Positions 54,501-64,000 of a DNA stretch of 64,000 nt are shown here, in pieces. Below the pieces are notes generated by a model that saw nothing but the letters and a program-made list of their open reading frames with translations, did no database searches and was not told the DNA's origin. Each line of letters opens with the position of its first letter. The stretch's first letter is position 1. The translations under genes were made by a program, and so were the position numbers. The DNA lies in NCBI GenBank assembly GCA_016165875.1, contig JABBOT010000004.1, positions 21,544,007 to 21,608,006 on the forward strand. Direction: 5' to 3'. The stretch is from Acanthopleura granulata (Eukaryota > Mollusca > Polyplacophora > Chitonida > Chitonidae).

Positions 54501-56344
54501 TTCCCCTTGACTGCAAATAAAGTCTCACACGTATGTACACCTGCAAGGTCTATTACAGAGAACAAAAAAGAAAAAGTTATCAGAGATTGCAAAGATGTAT
54601 GTCCCTCCTACATTCAAGACCCTATCACTTTCCTTCCTCACTGATAGAGGTATGGATTCAATAACAACATGGACAAATACGTTTCAAGAAAAACAGCAGG
54701 CAGAGGTAGCAATCTGTACTACACTATTTGTGCTGGTAAGCATTACATTATGTCCCATATAATGGTCAAAATATTGCAAGGAAAAATTTGCTAATTAGCG
54801 ACATGAAAATCAACTCCTAAAACAGACCAAAAATGTGAAAAACTTAAGAGGGAGAAATAATACCTAAAGAACACACAAAAAATATTCATAACATATGTCA
54901 ACGTGAGAAAAATAATGATATCTTGCAGAGGTGAACTTTTGCTGCTTTAATTGAAATTTCAGTATGCTAAATGAATTTTCATGTGCATGTACCCTTAACC
55001 CATGTAACAAGTACACTGAAATCTATGTAAATAAGCATTAATTCCTTCACTACTATTCATCGAGCTATCCTGCAAGAACTTGTCGGAAAGCAGTAATGTT
55101 AATGTTTACATAGCAACATATGAGGGAGTCCCTGTTTTGGGAGTTCCACTACATGTACATGTGGGTGGGGTTCCCCACACCTAGACTGGCAACCATGCAT
55201 ATATAGGTGAGAAACACCCCTGGGTTTGCGATGCCCCTACCATTAAGTACAAGCATATGCAGATCTCAGACTTGGCTGTAGATGATCTAACCAGGTGCCA
55301 AGGCCTAGCGAGGAACTAAGTCTAAAATAAACTCTTGCACATTTACATACAATTAGAATAACTTGGGAGAGCTGTGTTCGACTGCTGGTAGAGTAAGACA
55401 GATCATGTTCATGATCAACAAGTTGTACTAAGAGATTCAGCTGAAACGGCTAAATAGCTGGAAGATATTATGATAAACAAGGAACCTCAATTACCAGTAG
55501 GGGTGTGAGAGAATCAAAGTGTGGCCTCTTTTTCCTTCTTCATAATATATTCACGAAATTTAATAACAACTTTTAGCTTCAGTTGCAAAAGGTCAAAACA
55601 AATGTGATTTAACAAAAAAATTGTGATAAAAAAGAGAAAACCTTATCATCATGATGTGTTTTCCAATCTTATCAAAATTCAAAACATATTTACCCTTTCA
55701 GTGGCAACAATTTTGAGACATTTTTTGAAGCATTCTTTGAAAACAGGTCGGTGCCAGAACAAATGTGTTGTAAAACATTAATATAATTGTACACTGAACA
55801 TCATTGTGATCAAATAGTTTTAACTACACACCATTACACACCTGCACATGCATCTAACTGTATTCAGACACATTAGTCAGATAATAGTTCATGACATTAC
55901 AGTTACCCATTCATTACAAGATACATGAGCAAAAAATGCCCCACACATAAAAAAGGTATAAAATCTCACAGTTTGGATTCAACTTCTAACAATTAAAAAT
56001 CCTAATTTATGGTTACCCTTCAACCTTTTAGCACGTATTCAAGCATATTCGAAGGCCATTATGGTGTATGGACTGATCACAATTTACTCTTTTGTGAAAC
56101 CCTAAAATTGGCCAACCCAACCAATACTATCTCCAAAATCAAATTAAAACAGTGCATAAATCACACTGAGCACTGCTCTTTAATATGTGAAAAGGTTGAG
56201 GAATGAAGGTATTTGTACTGGTCTTCACTATTATACAGGTGGAAAATACTGTCATGGTTGAAGTACATGTATTCCATAATGACTGTGAAAACACAAAACA
56301 TACCTTTTGTAGACAAACAAAGTCCCTTCAATGGACGTCTTTTC
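29887..56344 (-). CDS. DCP1: DCP1, mRNA-decapping enzyme co-activator (ten visible exons, first coding exon missing)
   Basis: Exons in transcript order: 56344-56304, 41251-41124, 39562-39499, 37541-37364, 36816-36678, 36200-36017, 34232-33593, 32658-32529, 30580-30462, 29967-29887. All borders are AG/GT and the phases join; 1704 nt, 567 visible residues plus the stop. DCP1 binds and stimulates the decapping enzyme DCP2 in cytoplasmic P-bodies. The visible order is the EVH1 domain (EKTSIEGTLFVYKR, SASPINGFMILNRLGLNNLI, KDLEFQLQDPFLLYRN, GIWFYDKDECARIGQLMN), a linker helix (QVDIIQMLSKAQHEYVK), a motif-I-like ISLEALFRNASI, a long Ser/Pro/Gln-rich tail, and the C-terminal trimerisation domain (LTKEQLKQALIYLLQ, FVSSIHEAYLKSL). 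The missing exon should encode roughly the first 40-50 residues, up to the Trp before EKT. Vertebrates have two copies (DCP1A/B); whether a second copy exists here is unknown. Confidence 0.95.
30611..30850 (-). mobile_element. tRNA-derived SINE copy inside a DCP1 intron
   Basis: TTATTTATTTATTTGATTGA tail, then AGACGGCAACCAGCATTGTG, GAGTCCAGCGGAAACCCATG, CATCCGCAGGTTGCTGGCAG, GAAGCCAGCATGAGCTCCGC, CGAACTCACAGTGAC, and the head end CCAACTTGGCCACGGAGGTC. Nearly full length with 10-15 percent divergence. It lies only ~30 bp upstream of the acceptor of the penultimate DCP1 exon (in transcript order), in the same strand sense as the gene. Confidence 0.8.
31613..32528. repeat. 63-bp minisatellite abutting the donor of a DCP1 exon
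   Basis: About 15 copies. The landmark ACCTTGTCC falls every 63 bp, from 31647 up to 32527, with one 2-bp deletion near 32340. On the minus strand each unit reads ...ATCTGGTAGAGGACAAG|GTACATTTGTATAC...; GGACAAG|GT reproduces the exon end and donor at 32529 (GGACAAG|GTATAC). The period is 21 codons, so long open frames appear on both strands. Apart from the possible splice read-through described in the findings, these frames are not evidence of genes. Confidence 0.92.
32529..32658 (-). CDS. DCP1: DCP1 exon with LLSPMVF motif; donor lies at the edge of the 63-bp minisatellite
   Basis: It encodes HNPPLAITLPTPSFSTDVLL, then SPMVFTASARGSPPVSHITG, and ends GAGQ plus one base (phase 1), which completes a Gly codon with the next exon. 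The LLSPMVF string is a short hydrophobic motif like those in DCP1 tails. The donor is GTATAC, which lacks G at +5 and is therefore weak. The reading frame stays open past the donor for about 2.7 repeat units and stops at 32358-32356. Confidence 0.88.
33593..34232 (-). CDS. DCP1: DCP1 large tail exon
   Basis: 640 nt, 213 full codons. Acidic/Ser-rich start (SSHSSEAELSHP), then LLHPILQQL, a short Gln tract (HQQQQQLPQP, from a CTG-rich run near 34065-34080), a Pro/Gly patch (PRPPPGPGGD), FNPNPELLMV, a helical RIATICSAQ and STLLTPAEF. It is a disordered, low-complexity tail of the kind that recruits decapping partners. The plus-strand open frame at 33828-34082 is a shadow of this exon. Confidence 0.9.
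34613..34875 (-). mobile_element. tRNA-derived SINE copy inside a DCP1 intron (near full length)
   Basis: TTTATTTGATTGGTGTTTTA tail, TACGCCGTACTCAAAAATAT, CAGCGTTATGGTGGGAGGAA, GCAGAGCCCGGCGG, CGACCATTCGCAGGTTGTTG, CTGGCCTTGAACTCACA, and head GCGTGCTAACCGACAGAGCC. It is about 260 bp and the longest copy here. Same strand sense as DCP1. Confidence 0.85.
36017..36200 (-). CDS. DCP1: DCP1 exon with motif-I-like helix
   Basis: It encodes EASGGAVSDSSQET, TTPIHAISLEALFRNASITK and RSAPGAMDQL. The amphipathic ISLEALF segment corresponds in position and pattern to the short conserved motif (L-x-x-L-F) found after the EVH1 domain in metazoan DCP1. The assignment is by pattern only. Confidence 0.88.
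36678..37541 (-). CDS. DCP1: DCP1 exons after the EVH1 domain
   Basis: Exon 37541-37364 begins with the end of the EVH1 C-terminal helix (LVQLAIEHHNAKTQ). It continues through a basic/acidic linker (RQRRASESDS) to QVDIIQMLSKAQHEYVK, the helix that in human DCP1A reads PIDILEMLSRAKDEYE. Exon 36816-36678 encodes a charged linker, GRKAEPKPMIDN and LIRPMPLKLSPSQNFES. Acceptors are TTTCAG and TTGCAG; donors are GTAGGT and GTATTC. Confidence 0.92.
37930..38505. repeat. 42-bp minisatellite in a DCP1 intron
   Basis: About 14 units of the type ACATCAATGTCACCCTTAAC followed by ATCAGTGCCACACATACATG and two more bases. A few units are truncated. The 14-codon period gives long open frames on both strands (up to ~180 codons; the minus-strand version repeats GTDVKGDI). 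They lie in the intron between 37542 and 39498. Confidence 0.9.
39001..39030. repeat. Poly(A) tract
   Basis: About 30 bases of A with one G interruption, in a DCP1 intron. It could be a retroposon tail, but no element body is recognisable next to it. Confidence 0.7.
39160..39203. repeat. Microsatellite (TA)n with ATGTATACAT
   Basis: CACATATATATGTATACATA followed by a pure TATATA run. It creates a meaningless Tyr/Ile-rich open frame. Confidence 0.85.
39499..41251 (-). CDS. DCP1: DCP1 EVH1-domain exons (middle and C-terminal part)
   Basis: Exon 41251-41124 gives SASPINGFMILNRLGLNNLI, KDLEFQLQDPFLLYRN; exon 39562-39499 gives AIFGIWFYDKDECARIGQLM. These match the core of the DCP1 EVH1 fold, in which NRL, EFQL, PFLLYRN and WFYD are near-invariant in animals. 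This domain docks on the N-terminal regulatory domain of DCP2. Confidence 0.96.
44399..44570. repeat. ~62-bp tandem repeat, three copies
   Basis: TTAGTATAAA/CTAATATAAATGAATA, then (C/T)AACA, TTTCCATTA and TATACTTACTG recur three times. AT-rich and intronic. Confidence 0.6.
45487..45935 (-). mobile_element. Two SINE 3'-end fragments
   Basis: The first (45487-45580) has TTTATTTGGTTGGTGTTTAA, GCCGTATTCTAGCATATTTC and GACAGCGGCCAGC. The second (45858-45935) has GTGTTTTACGTTGTACTCAT, ACATTTCACTTATATGATGG and CAGTCAGC. Both are 5'-truncated, as expected for retroposed SINEs. Confidence 0.65.
47281..48905. repeat. 68-bp minisatellite, about 24 copies, in a DCP1 intron
   Basis: The unit reads GGTCAGTGACACTGGAGTGT, AGGATGTTTACTGGCAGTAT, ACAGTAACAGTACATGTAGT, CACCACCT. 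The landmark GTGACACTGGAGTG recurs every 66-69 bp across 1.6 kb. Variants (CATCAGCTG for CACCACCTG; TTATTAGCA for TTTACTGGC) are interspersed, and partial units occur near 48470 and 48690. Confidence 0.9.
49822..49955. repeat. (GT)n, tRNA-like patch, 16-bp palindrome and (GGCT)n
   Basis: GTGTGTGTGTGTAT is followed by GGGTGGCACAGTTGTCTAGTG, an A-box-like string. Then comes the perfect palindrome CCACTCCATGGAGTGG and four to five GGCT units. It could be the remains of another SINE, but no tail or second copy is visible. Confidence 0.45.
53488..53514. repeat. Poly(A) tract
   Basis: A run of A interrupted by one T in the DCP1 intron. Confidence 0.7.
56304..56344 (-). CDS. DCP1: DCP1 41-nt EVH1 micro-exon
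   Basis: Acceptor GTTTCAG, donor GTATGT. It encodes EKTSIEGTLFVYK plus two bases that complete Arg with the next exon, joining seamlessly to SASPINGF. In human DCP1A the matching segment is EKTDIEGTLFVYRR, preceded by a conserved Trp, so the missing first exon should end in a Trp codon at phase 0. Confidence 0.93.
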
Positions 56345-59300
56345 CTGAAACACAACAAAAAAATTTAATCAAAAGAAATTCCTGTATAATGAATTTACAG
56401 GTAGACAACCTGAATGTGTTTTGCACATAACTTATTGATTGAACAGCTTTGTTTTTTGCTTTCCACAGCAAACTTTTAATTTGTGCATACATTGATACCT
56501 TTGAAAGTAATAAATCATTCTCTGATCAAGAGGAAATACATGTAACGTGTAATAATCTTTGAAGTACAGGTCAGGTTTATTTGATTTCTATGAGTGTTTT
56601 GCAAATAACAATATTTCAACTAGGTGACTAATTGGGTCTGTAGGAGGGGAAACAGGACGGGAGTCCAAGGGGAACCACTGCGTCTGTCTTAGTGACTAAC
56701 AAAACCTTCTCACAGAGACAAAGTGGAGATGTCTGCAGCTGGCTTCTTGCACACTGTCTCCTTAAATAAGGGGAATGTACTCCACTGACATACATATGTA
56801 TCTTTAGACTGAAATGCTTTTCTGTTTACATCATGTGCCATGTGGAAAAAGTTAAAGTTTAATGCAAGGTAATATGCAGGGTAACTTCTTTTTGGATCTA
56901 TTCATATTTCTTATTTAAATTAAGGAGAGATTTTCGATTGACCTAATTGTACAAGTACATGTCATGAAGAATGGCATGTGATACAACTGTGCAGTTCATG
57001 TTATATACATATTTGAGAAAACAAAAACAAAATATCCCAGAACTATTGCAAGAGAGCAAGTTTGGAAAATAGTCCCAATATTCCTCATGACATACAAACA
57101 TGCACCTATGCTACAACACCACTTGAAATTGTGAGGCAAAATTTGAACCACTGTGATTAGGCCATGTTAACTTTGGATTCATCGTGAAAGTTATCATCGT
57201 GAAAGTTAAGTTATCAAATTAATTTACATGTTGCTTTGTTCAACATGTGAATCTACTCTAAAATGAGGTGGGCAAAGTCTTAAAAAGTAGACATCCATGA
57301 ATTAAGCTACATGTGCATCAAGTTTTAAAGCTGAAAGTGTTTACATTTGATATGGCAGTTTCCCTGCTGCCATCAATATGTCTTCAGGGTGCGTCTGATA
57401 TTAGCAAGGCCAAGTGAGTTGGCCTCCTGTCAGAAAGATAAACTTTGCCTGTGTGAACATGGCTCACACCAGACAGCTCCTGGTATGCATGAGTCTTGCT
57501 TTGAATTCCACATAAATACACATATAGTCAAGATGGTCTTAACTTTGGATTTTATCTAGGAGTCCACATTTTTCTTTTACAGGAATATGAACTGTAAAGT
57601 ACACTAACTGTCACTTCTGACCAGAAAAAAAAAATGTCCAAATAACACATTATATTTATTTGAAGTGCAAAATAAATAATTAAATTTGTTGTAATTAGAT
57701 TTTCACTGATTATAATCTTGAGGTTGTAAACTGGAAAGAATTTTTCACATTTGTACATTAGAGAATAAACCTTGATGGAGGGAAATCTGTTTATTGTATT
57801 TGTGACCTCTATTATTTTGAGTTATGTAATTATGCAAGCTGCATTAAACAGATTCAACTTTTCCTTCCCCTTGGCTAACCCGTAAAACATCACACAAATT
57901 TCTAGATACTCACAAAAAAACTCATCTGCACATGATTAAAAAACAATTTATAACAGTAATTTTACACACATTTTTTACATAACAATAAATGTACTTCCAA
58001 AAGTGTGATCTCAAGTACATGTACATTTGAAGATTACTACAGCAATACATTACCATCGTTCTTACACATGTACATATGTAAGTGTTTTTCATGTGTTCAC
58101 TCCCCTCAAAGAGATTCACTGGAGAGGACTAGTTCAGGAGTAGATATTTACAAATAAGTAAATATACAAGTTAACTTCACACATGCAGACATGTAGTTAA
58201 TGTCAGCCTGGTCCAGTGAACCCAGGACTTCCATCCAACCACAAATACACTCTTAAGTTTCTTAACATTTGTACAGACTGAAACTATTCACACATTACTT
58301 TCACTCATCAAGAAAAGCATGTTAACTCATGCGATATATCTAGGTTGACTGAGAGCCCAAGGCACTCATCAGTGACGTTAGAAAAAAAAAAAAAACACTT
58401 TAAACTTACACGTACATTATTATAAAATTCTTTGCTAGCACGCTTCAATGATCGAATATACCTGAGGGCACATTATATAGGTGTACCTAAATGTGTATGT
58501 GTATGTATACACAAGTGGACATCAGAAAAATATTAACCCTTTCCTGAAACAAATACCCCGACTCAGTGTTCCAGTCTTCTTTAAGTACATCTGACATTAC
58601 TTAAACTGCCATCCCAATTTTATTCCAAGTGAAAAGATTTGTCACATTATAATTGGTGTTTGTAAACTTTATATGCAGAAATAAATGAATAAATAAATAA
58701 GTTTAGTCATGCTGCAGGGGAACATCTTTATCACTGGGTCATTTTTTTTAATATCTGCAATAAGGGCAATTTGAATGAAAGTACTTGCCTTGCCAGGAAT
58801 TCCTGTATGATATGTAAAGTGCATTATTCCCAGCTTCTTCTTCAGTGATATACGGGATTAAATTTTTGTTTGTCTTTGCCATTATAGGCCAAGGTTCCAG
58901 TTATACACTGTAATTAATTCCTGTCACAAATAAAATTCTGGCAAAATGAACGTTTCATTTTAAAATATCATGTACAGAATTCACTATCATACAAACTTTT
59001 AGCCAATGTAATCTTATCTAAGGCCTTACCCCATGTATACATGTATGTACTATGTTCATGTAAAATGGTACAAGTGCACATTGGCCGATCATTCACAATA
59101 AACCTCATGTTACAGCTTCTCATGAAATCAAAGCCTTTGTCCTATATTTCACACCTGAAGGTTTTAACACTGCTAGAAGTACTCCAGTTTCACTGGTTCT
59201 GGGGAATGATGGCACACATTCAGAAAATGTATACACCCAAGACAGATTTCAGACGCGATAGGAGACTTGTGTTCCAAAATTTATGAGGTGTATCCATTAT

Positions 59301-62300
59301 CTACTGTGACAAAAGCATAAAACATCTTCTAGCATTATTGCATGCATCAAAGTTCATGTGTTTCAATGTTTAACATTTTAACAATGCACTGGGAATATAT
59401 TTAAAAGAATTGACATACATGTACTGTACTAGGTCATGAAACTGTACAATCACTCTTTAATTTCAAAATCAAACTCATAATCAATGTCCTATATAGAAAA
59501 GAGACAGCCAATCCTGTGACTTGTTATAATTCGTATGTACACATGAGACTGCGTCAAGGTAATACCAGGAAGAAAGCCATGACCAGAAGGTATCTGCAGG
59601 TTGCAGGCAGGCCTACATTGCTTCATGATGTCCATGGTACAAAGGATCACAGATTAAGATTTTCTGTATAACACTTTATCACATCATACATAATTGTCAC
59701 ACATTTTAGCAACTACCATTGGAAATCAGTCTTTAGATCCTACTTCTCACAGACATTTTGGGCTAAGTCAAAACTTCTAATCTTCAAACAAAATTTAAAC
59801 TTTAAACTTGGCTGAAACTGAACTTTCCCAAAAGAGAACCAGCAGTCAAACTTTTATTGATTTAAATTTTCAGAGAATTACCATTCTGTATTAAAGCCCA
59901 AAATAACTTTGTGAAATGGGTACCTGTAGTCTGCACATTACAGTGAAAATACATGTGCACATGAATGCTGTCATCTGGTATCGTCTAGAACTTGAACATT
60001 ATAATCTGGCCATATGATTGAATTTGTTATCAACTGGCATAATCACATTGCAGTGTTTGACTCAGAAAGTTGTCTCACAAATATGTACCTTATATGTTAT
60101 ATCCATAAATAATCCAAAATGTACTTCCAAACCTACAGGAGACACAACCTGAACACAATGAAAAATCATTTTACAAATGACTAATTACTGAATGATATCT
60201 CACAATCTGGTAAACTGCTGAGTATTACAAGCATGCAGACAGTCATACTGACAGACACACAAAAATCTCCATCACACAGTACTATCCACATATAATGGTA
60301 TGTAAATTATTGTCCTTTTGGTGAAGCTCTATGGTTAGCCAAGTGAAAAGCCTATGCATAATTTCCTACATTATATATGCACATGTTGCATAACTAGGGG
60401 TTTCATGCCGACAGGCATGCTTCATCAGAGCAACAGCTGTCAGAGAGGCTGAAAAATAGTGAATTGTCAGTGAAGTGATGGTTGTCCTGTTCCTTTCTGA
60501 ATGGCCACTACAATAAAGCCCTGTACCACACACCTCTCTAATATTACAGGTAGAGTTAACTTTTGATTTGGGTAATGTGGACCTTTGATCTTTTTTTTCT
60601 CTTTTCATTTTATCTTATTTTATTATACTTTATTTCATTTTTGGTTTTTTGCTACTGATTGACTTCTTGGTCCAAAAAAAATGTGTATACTGTTTGTTAT
60701 CCACACGCATTTTCTTATTTTTTGTCATACATATCATAAAATGTTAACTACTTTTTCTCAGCTGATTTCAAATGGATTTGGCATTCCTTGAAGCAGATTA
60801 AATTATTTCACACACGCACATATCAACACACACCTCTTTTGTATGCTACCTCTACATATACTAATACATGCAGTCATCTTATTTACTATCTATCACCTAA
60901 GAGTTTTGTTCTGTTATATAATATCACAAGCGCTTGAACTTTGAACATTTGGCCTGTTAGTTAGCTGTAATCAATACTTTGATTTGGTTGCTTTTCTCTC
61001 TCACTTTTTCAGCAATAACGTTGCACCAGGCCATAAAGGATATATATACTTCATGATTTTTGTCATGCCACCCTTTAAACAGCAAGGAACATGTACATGT
61101 ATTATCACTCTAGTGTGTTAAGTTATCGTTTTCATGAATCAGTGAATGACTGTTTTAACACAACACTAGCATGAGATGTATTATAAATTCAGTTATATTT
61201 TGGAGAACCAATTGATGACATAACTTAGTCACAGACTAAAGACTCAAAGAGCTATATAACTAGCTGTATTCAAGATTGTATTTACAGTAACACCATAAAG
61301 CACATCTCTACTGATAAGTCATGGCAATTATTATCCCTACGACATTTTAAATATAAAAAGTGAATTTAGTCTGATCTCTATTTCAAGGAAAAGAGCCAAG
61401 GCTGTTGTTCTCAATGTCACAGGAACAGTAGCTTGTGTCCTAATTAAGAAAGTATTTAACACCTAAAAGCAGACTACCGATGGTAACGTTTATATTTTTA
61501 TTCAGTATAAAATTATCATTGTTCTTCTTGCATGCTGGTGTACATATGAACCAGGCTGACACACCATGTCATGTGCATCAAACACATGCCTTGTACGCAT
61601 TAAATTCATGCTTCATTTATTGTTGATATCCTATGTACGTCTTCACTTTCTCAGGTCATCCTTGACATCTTTAATTTCACACGCCAGTGATAAGGGGGCA
61701 ATTTAACCTTTTCATCAAATAATGTGGCCAGTTTGAAATTGTTGAAATTTGAAAATAATGAAAGGAAAGAAAGATTGTCAACTCCCATCAACAAGTGTGA
61801 ATGTGCAAATTCAAATGAGGTCAGGGAAGTCTTGATTGTTTTAAAGGTAAGCAGAATTTCTCTAACTGCAAGTTAAAACACTGGATCATAAAGGTAGAAC
61901 ATCTGAAATATTTGAAAGGAGTTATGAACAAAGTTGGGTACCACGCCATAACTCCTGCGTTGTATTGCATCCATCTCATAAATGTGGTTTAATCCTAAAG
62001 TTGTGCAATATCTAAGACTTCAAACTTAGCTCCCTTTATACTCTGGCTTTTCCCTTGGTTACCATGACTATAATGTATATTTACAGCCATCATGACTTTT
62101 AGTACTATAATAAAATGTCAACACTCTTTGGATTTATAAACAGTCGTAAGCACTGTTACCCCCTACCCCCGAGAACAAATGAATCCATTTTATAATTCAA
62201 TCATGGTCACTGATGCCAATAATGTTGATACTTGCTGGCACTGTAATATATGTGTGTAAATATGTCTACTTATACTCACATGTATATCTGAAAATCACAT

Positions 62301-64000
62301 GTAGAAGTACAGGTACATGTATTTATGAATATATGTTTCAACACATATTATTACAAGTCATAAGAAGATAACATATCCCCTCCCCCATCCGTATACATGT
62401 ACCACACTACATATATATGCAGGACCTTCCTTTGATAATTCATTGAAAAACAATTTATGCAATGCCACTCAGCAACCATATCTTCACACATGTATCCATG
62501 TCTTCTGATGATTAACATAAAATGTGTTGACAAGTTTTCATTTCTTCAGAGTCAACATTTCCTCTTTAAGTAGTGATAACTTGGAAAATAATCCAAAAAA
62601 GGCTATCTCCACTGAACATGCCCATTTTGTTCTAAAAATCATTTCCCGAAGTTATGTAATGCCAAGGAGTTTATCCCTAGCACTGAAGCCACATGTATGT
62701 ACCTATATAAAATAGGTATAAACAGCGGTCGTATAATTCTGCCACCTATGGTTTACCTATTCATATAAATCTTGTTCTGAAAATATTAATGTTCAATAAA
62801 TAAACAAAATGGTTTTAGTTAACAACAATGATATGCATCTGCATATATGATGACATATTGCAGAATGTGAAATGCTGTGCAAAAATGTATATGAAATGCA
62901 GCCAAAGGCATAGTTAGTTTAAACAGTAGCTTTAGCCTTTAAGAGCAAATGGTATAAAGAGACAGCTACATGTACATTAACAATCAAATTACTTAGCTTA
63001 ATCAAAAACACATACAGTCTATAATATACAGTTCTAAATTTTTTGTCTCCCTGCCCCCATAAGAAATCCAAAAGACATAAATAAGAAGCAACACTACATG
63101 CCATTACATTTTTAGGTTACCACCAGGCTTTTAAGATCCAGGCCAATGCTCATTTGACTCTGTATAAGCTGATGGACAGGCAGGTCACAGTGGATAACTC
63201 CAGCTGTCACATCTACATGTACATGCAAATGCCCTGACCCTACCTCCAGAACACACGAGGTTACCTACTGAGAGTTTCTGTTTGAAGTGAGGACAGGGGT
63301 ACAGTGGCTACGGTATTGAACATGAGCACATAAGAGGGAACAACATTATGTGTTGCATATCCAACAGGTTTCATGTCTCCTGTACCACTGTAAATGTACA
63401 GATGTAGTCAGGCATAGCACCGCTAGATTGGTGACGACTTGAGTTGTGTCTCATCTCCTTTTTATTTTTTGTCTCCACTTTCATCTCTTTTTTTTTTTTT
63501 TGGATTTTTTTTTTTTTGTACCCTGTTTATGTGCTCTTCTTTATCCTGGGAATGTACTGTATCCTATTATTACCTGTAGGCTACTACTGCTTAATGGACT
63601 ACCTGTACAGCATCGATTTGGCCTGAAACATGTGAGTACCTCCTACCATAACCTTCTTTGTAGCTTATTTGTAACATTGTAACATTCCATTTAAAACATA
63701 CTAAAGTATATTTACTTACATGTGAAGGAAACCAGCCCACTGCACCTTGCTATGAACACCTACCTGACAAACTTCCTCACATAACATTGCAGTCAAGCTG
63801 AAGGGAGCTTGGTTCGAACACATGACCTCAGTGAGTGGTCAAGAGCAACTGGTTTGAACTGACATAATCTAGATTAAGGTGTCCTTTAACATTACTGATG
63901 TTCTGGTGCTACTGTACTTCACCTATCGTTTAGCCTTTTTTTAAGTGACACATTTTGCTTGATACTGAATGATTTATTCATTTCACGGTATAGGGCCACT
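56345..64000. other. Right flank, presumably the first DCP1 intron
   Basis: I looked on the minus strand for an exon ending in a VALY-x-F...W pattern with a donor after TGG and found none, so the DCP1 start probably lies beyond the window. The stretch has short SINE-like remnants (for example near 59575-59620 with ATCTGCAGGTTGCAGGCAGG, and a GGTTCGAACACATGACCTCA patch near 63810), many TACATGTACATGT strings and T-rich tracts near 63490-63520. No gene was recognised. Confidence 0.5.

Larger units (their letters stand above)
41252..56303. other. 15-kb intron of DCP1
   Basis: It separates the 41-nt EVH1 exon from the next one. Contents: a ~62-bp triplicated block (44399-44570), SINE fragments near 45.5 and 45.9 kb, a 68-bp minisatellite (47281-48905), a (GGCT)n tract with a 16-bp perfect palindrome (49915-49950), and A-rich tracts. 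Open frames are short and show no domain. I found no nested gene and no extra DCP1 exon. Confidence 0.6.

Noticed and set aside
59028..59100. Candidate first exon of DCP1 (a TGGGGTAAG donor on the minus strand)
   Set aside because: The upstream codons show no resemblance to the expected N-terminal EVH1 sequence.

Overview
The window is eukaryotic nuclear DNA from an animal, most likely a mollusc or another lophotrochozoan. The genes are split by GT-AG introns and the sequence is AT-rich. At least nine copies or fragments of a tRNA-headed SINE are present, of a type I associate with bivalve and other molluscan genomes. Minisatellites are abundant and the self-complementary string ACATGT/TACATGTA is frequent. 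The taxon is an inference from style, not from a marker gene.

Left part (1-8.5 kb): after about 2.3 kb without a recognisable gene, a complete 15-exon minus-strand gene (8545 down to 2322) encodes a 495-residue protein. It has N-terminal ankyrin repeats, a small cysteine cluster and a C-terminal beta-sandwich domain that looks discoidin/galactose-binding-like. All exon phases join. I do not recognise a named orthologue. From 8.5 to 15.5 kb there is a gene-poor stretch with SINEs and one large foldback palindrome.

Middle (15.5-20.4 kb): three minus-strand exons (17012 to 15554) form the 3' end of an unrecognised gene. It is head-to-head with a complete six-exon plus-strand SLC35E3 gene (17237-20411, 318 residues), a drug/metabolite-transporter-fold orphan nucleotide-sugar-transporter-like protein of the Golgi.

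Right part (29.9-56.3 kb): DCP1, the mRNA-decapping co-activator, lies on the minus strand and is convergent with SLC35E3. Ten coding exons are visible: most of the EVH1 domain, a long low-complexity tail with short linear motifs, and the C-terminal trimerisation domain. The first coding exon was not found and probably lies right of 64 kb. The locus is full of tandem repeats with 63-, 42- and 68-bp units inside its introns, and a ~147-bp repeat just 3' of it. A 40-bp higher-order repeat lies in the 9.5 kb between SLC35E3 and DCP1.

The most unusual observation is that the 63-bp minisatellite starts exactly at the 5' splice site of a DCP1 exon. Each unit carries a copy of that exon end plus donor, and the 21-codon period keeps the phase. 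This is a possible variable-length, in-frame alternative-splicing device.

The annotated genes work in unrelated processes (ankyrin scaffold, transporter, mRNA decapping) and there is no operon logic. No confident RNA gene, CRISPR array or virus-derived gene was seen.
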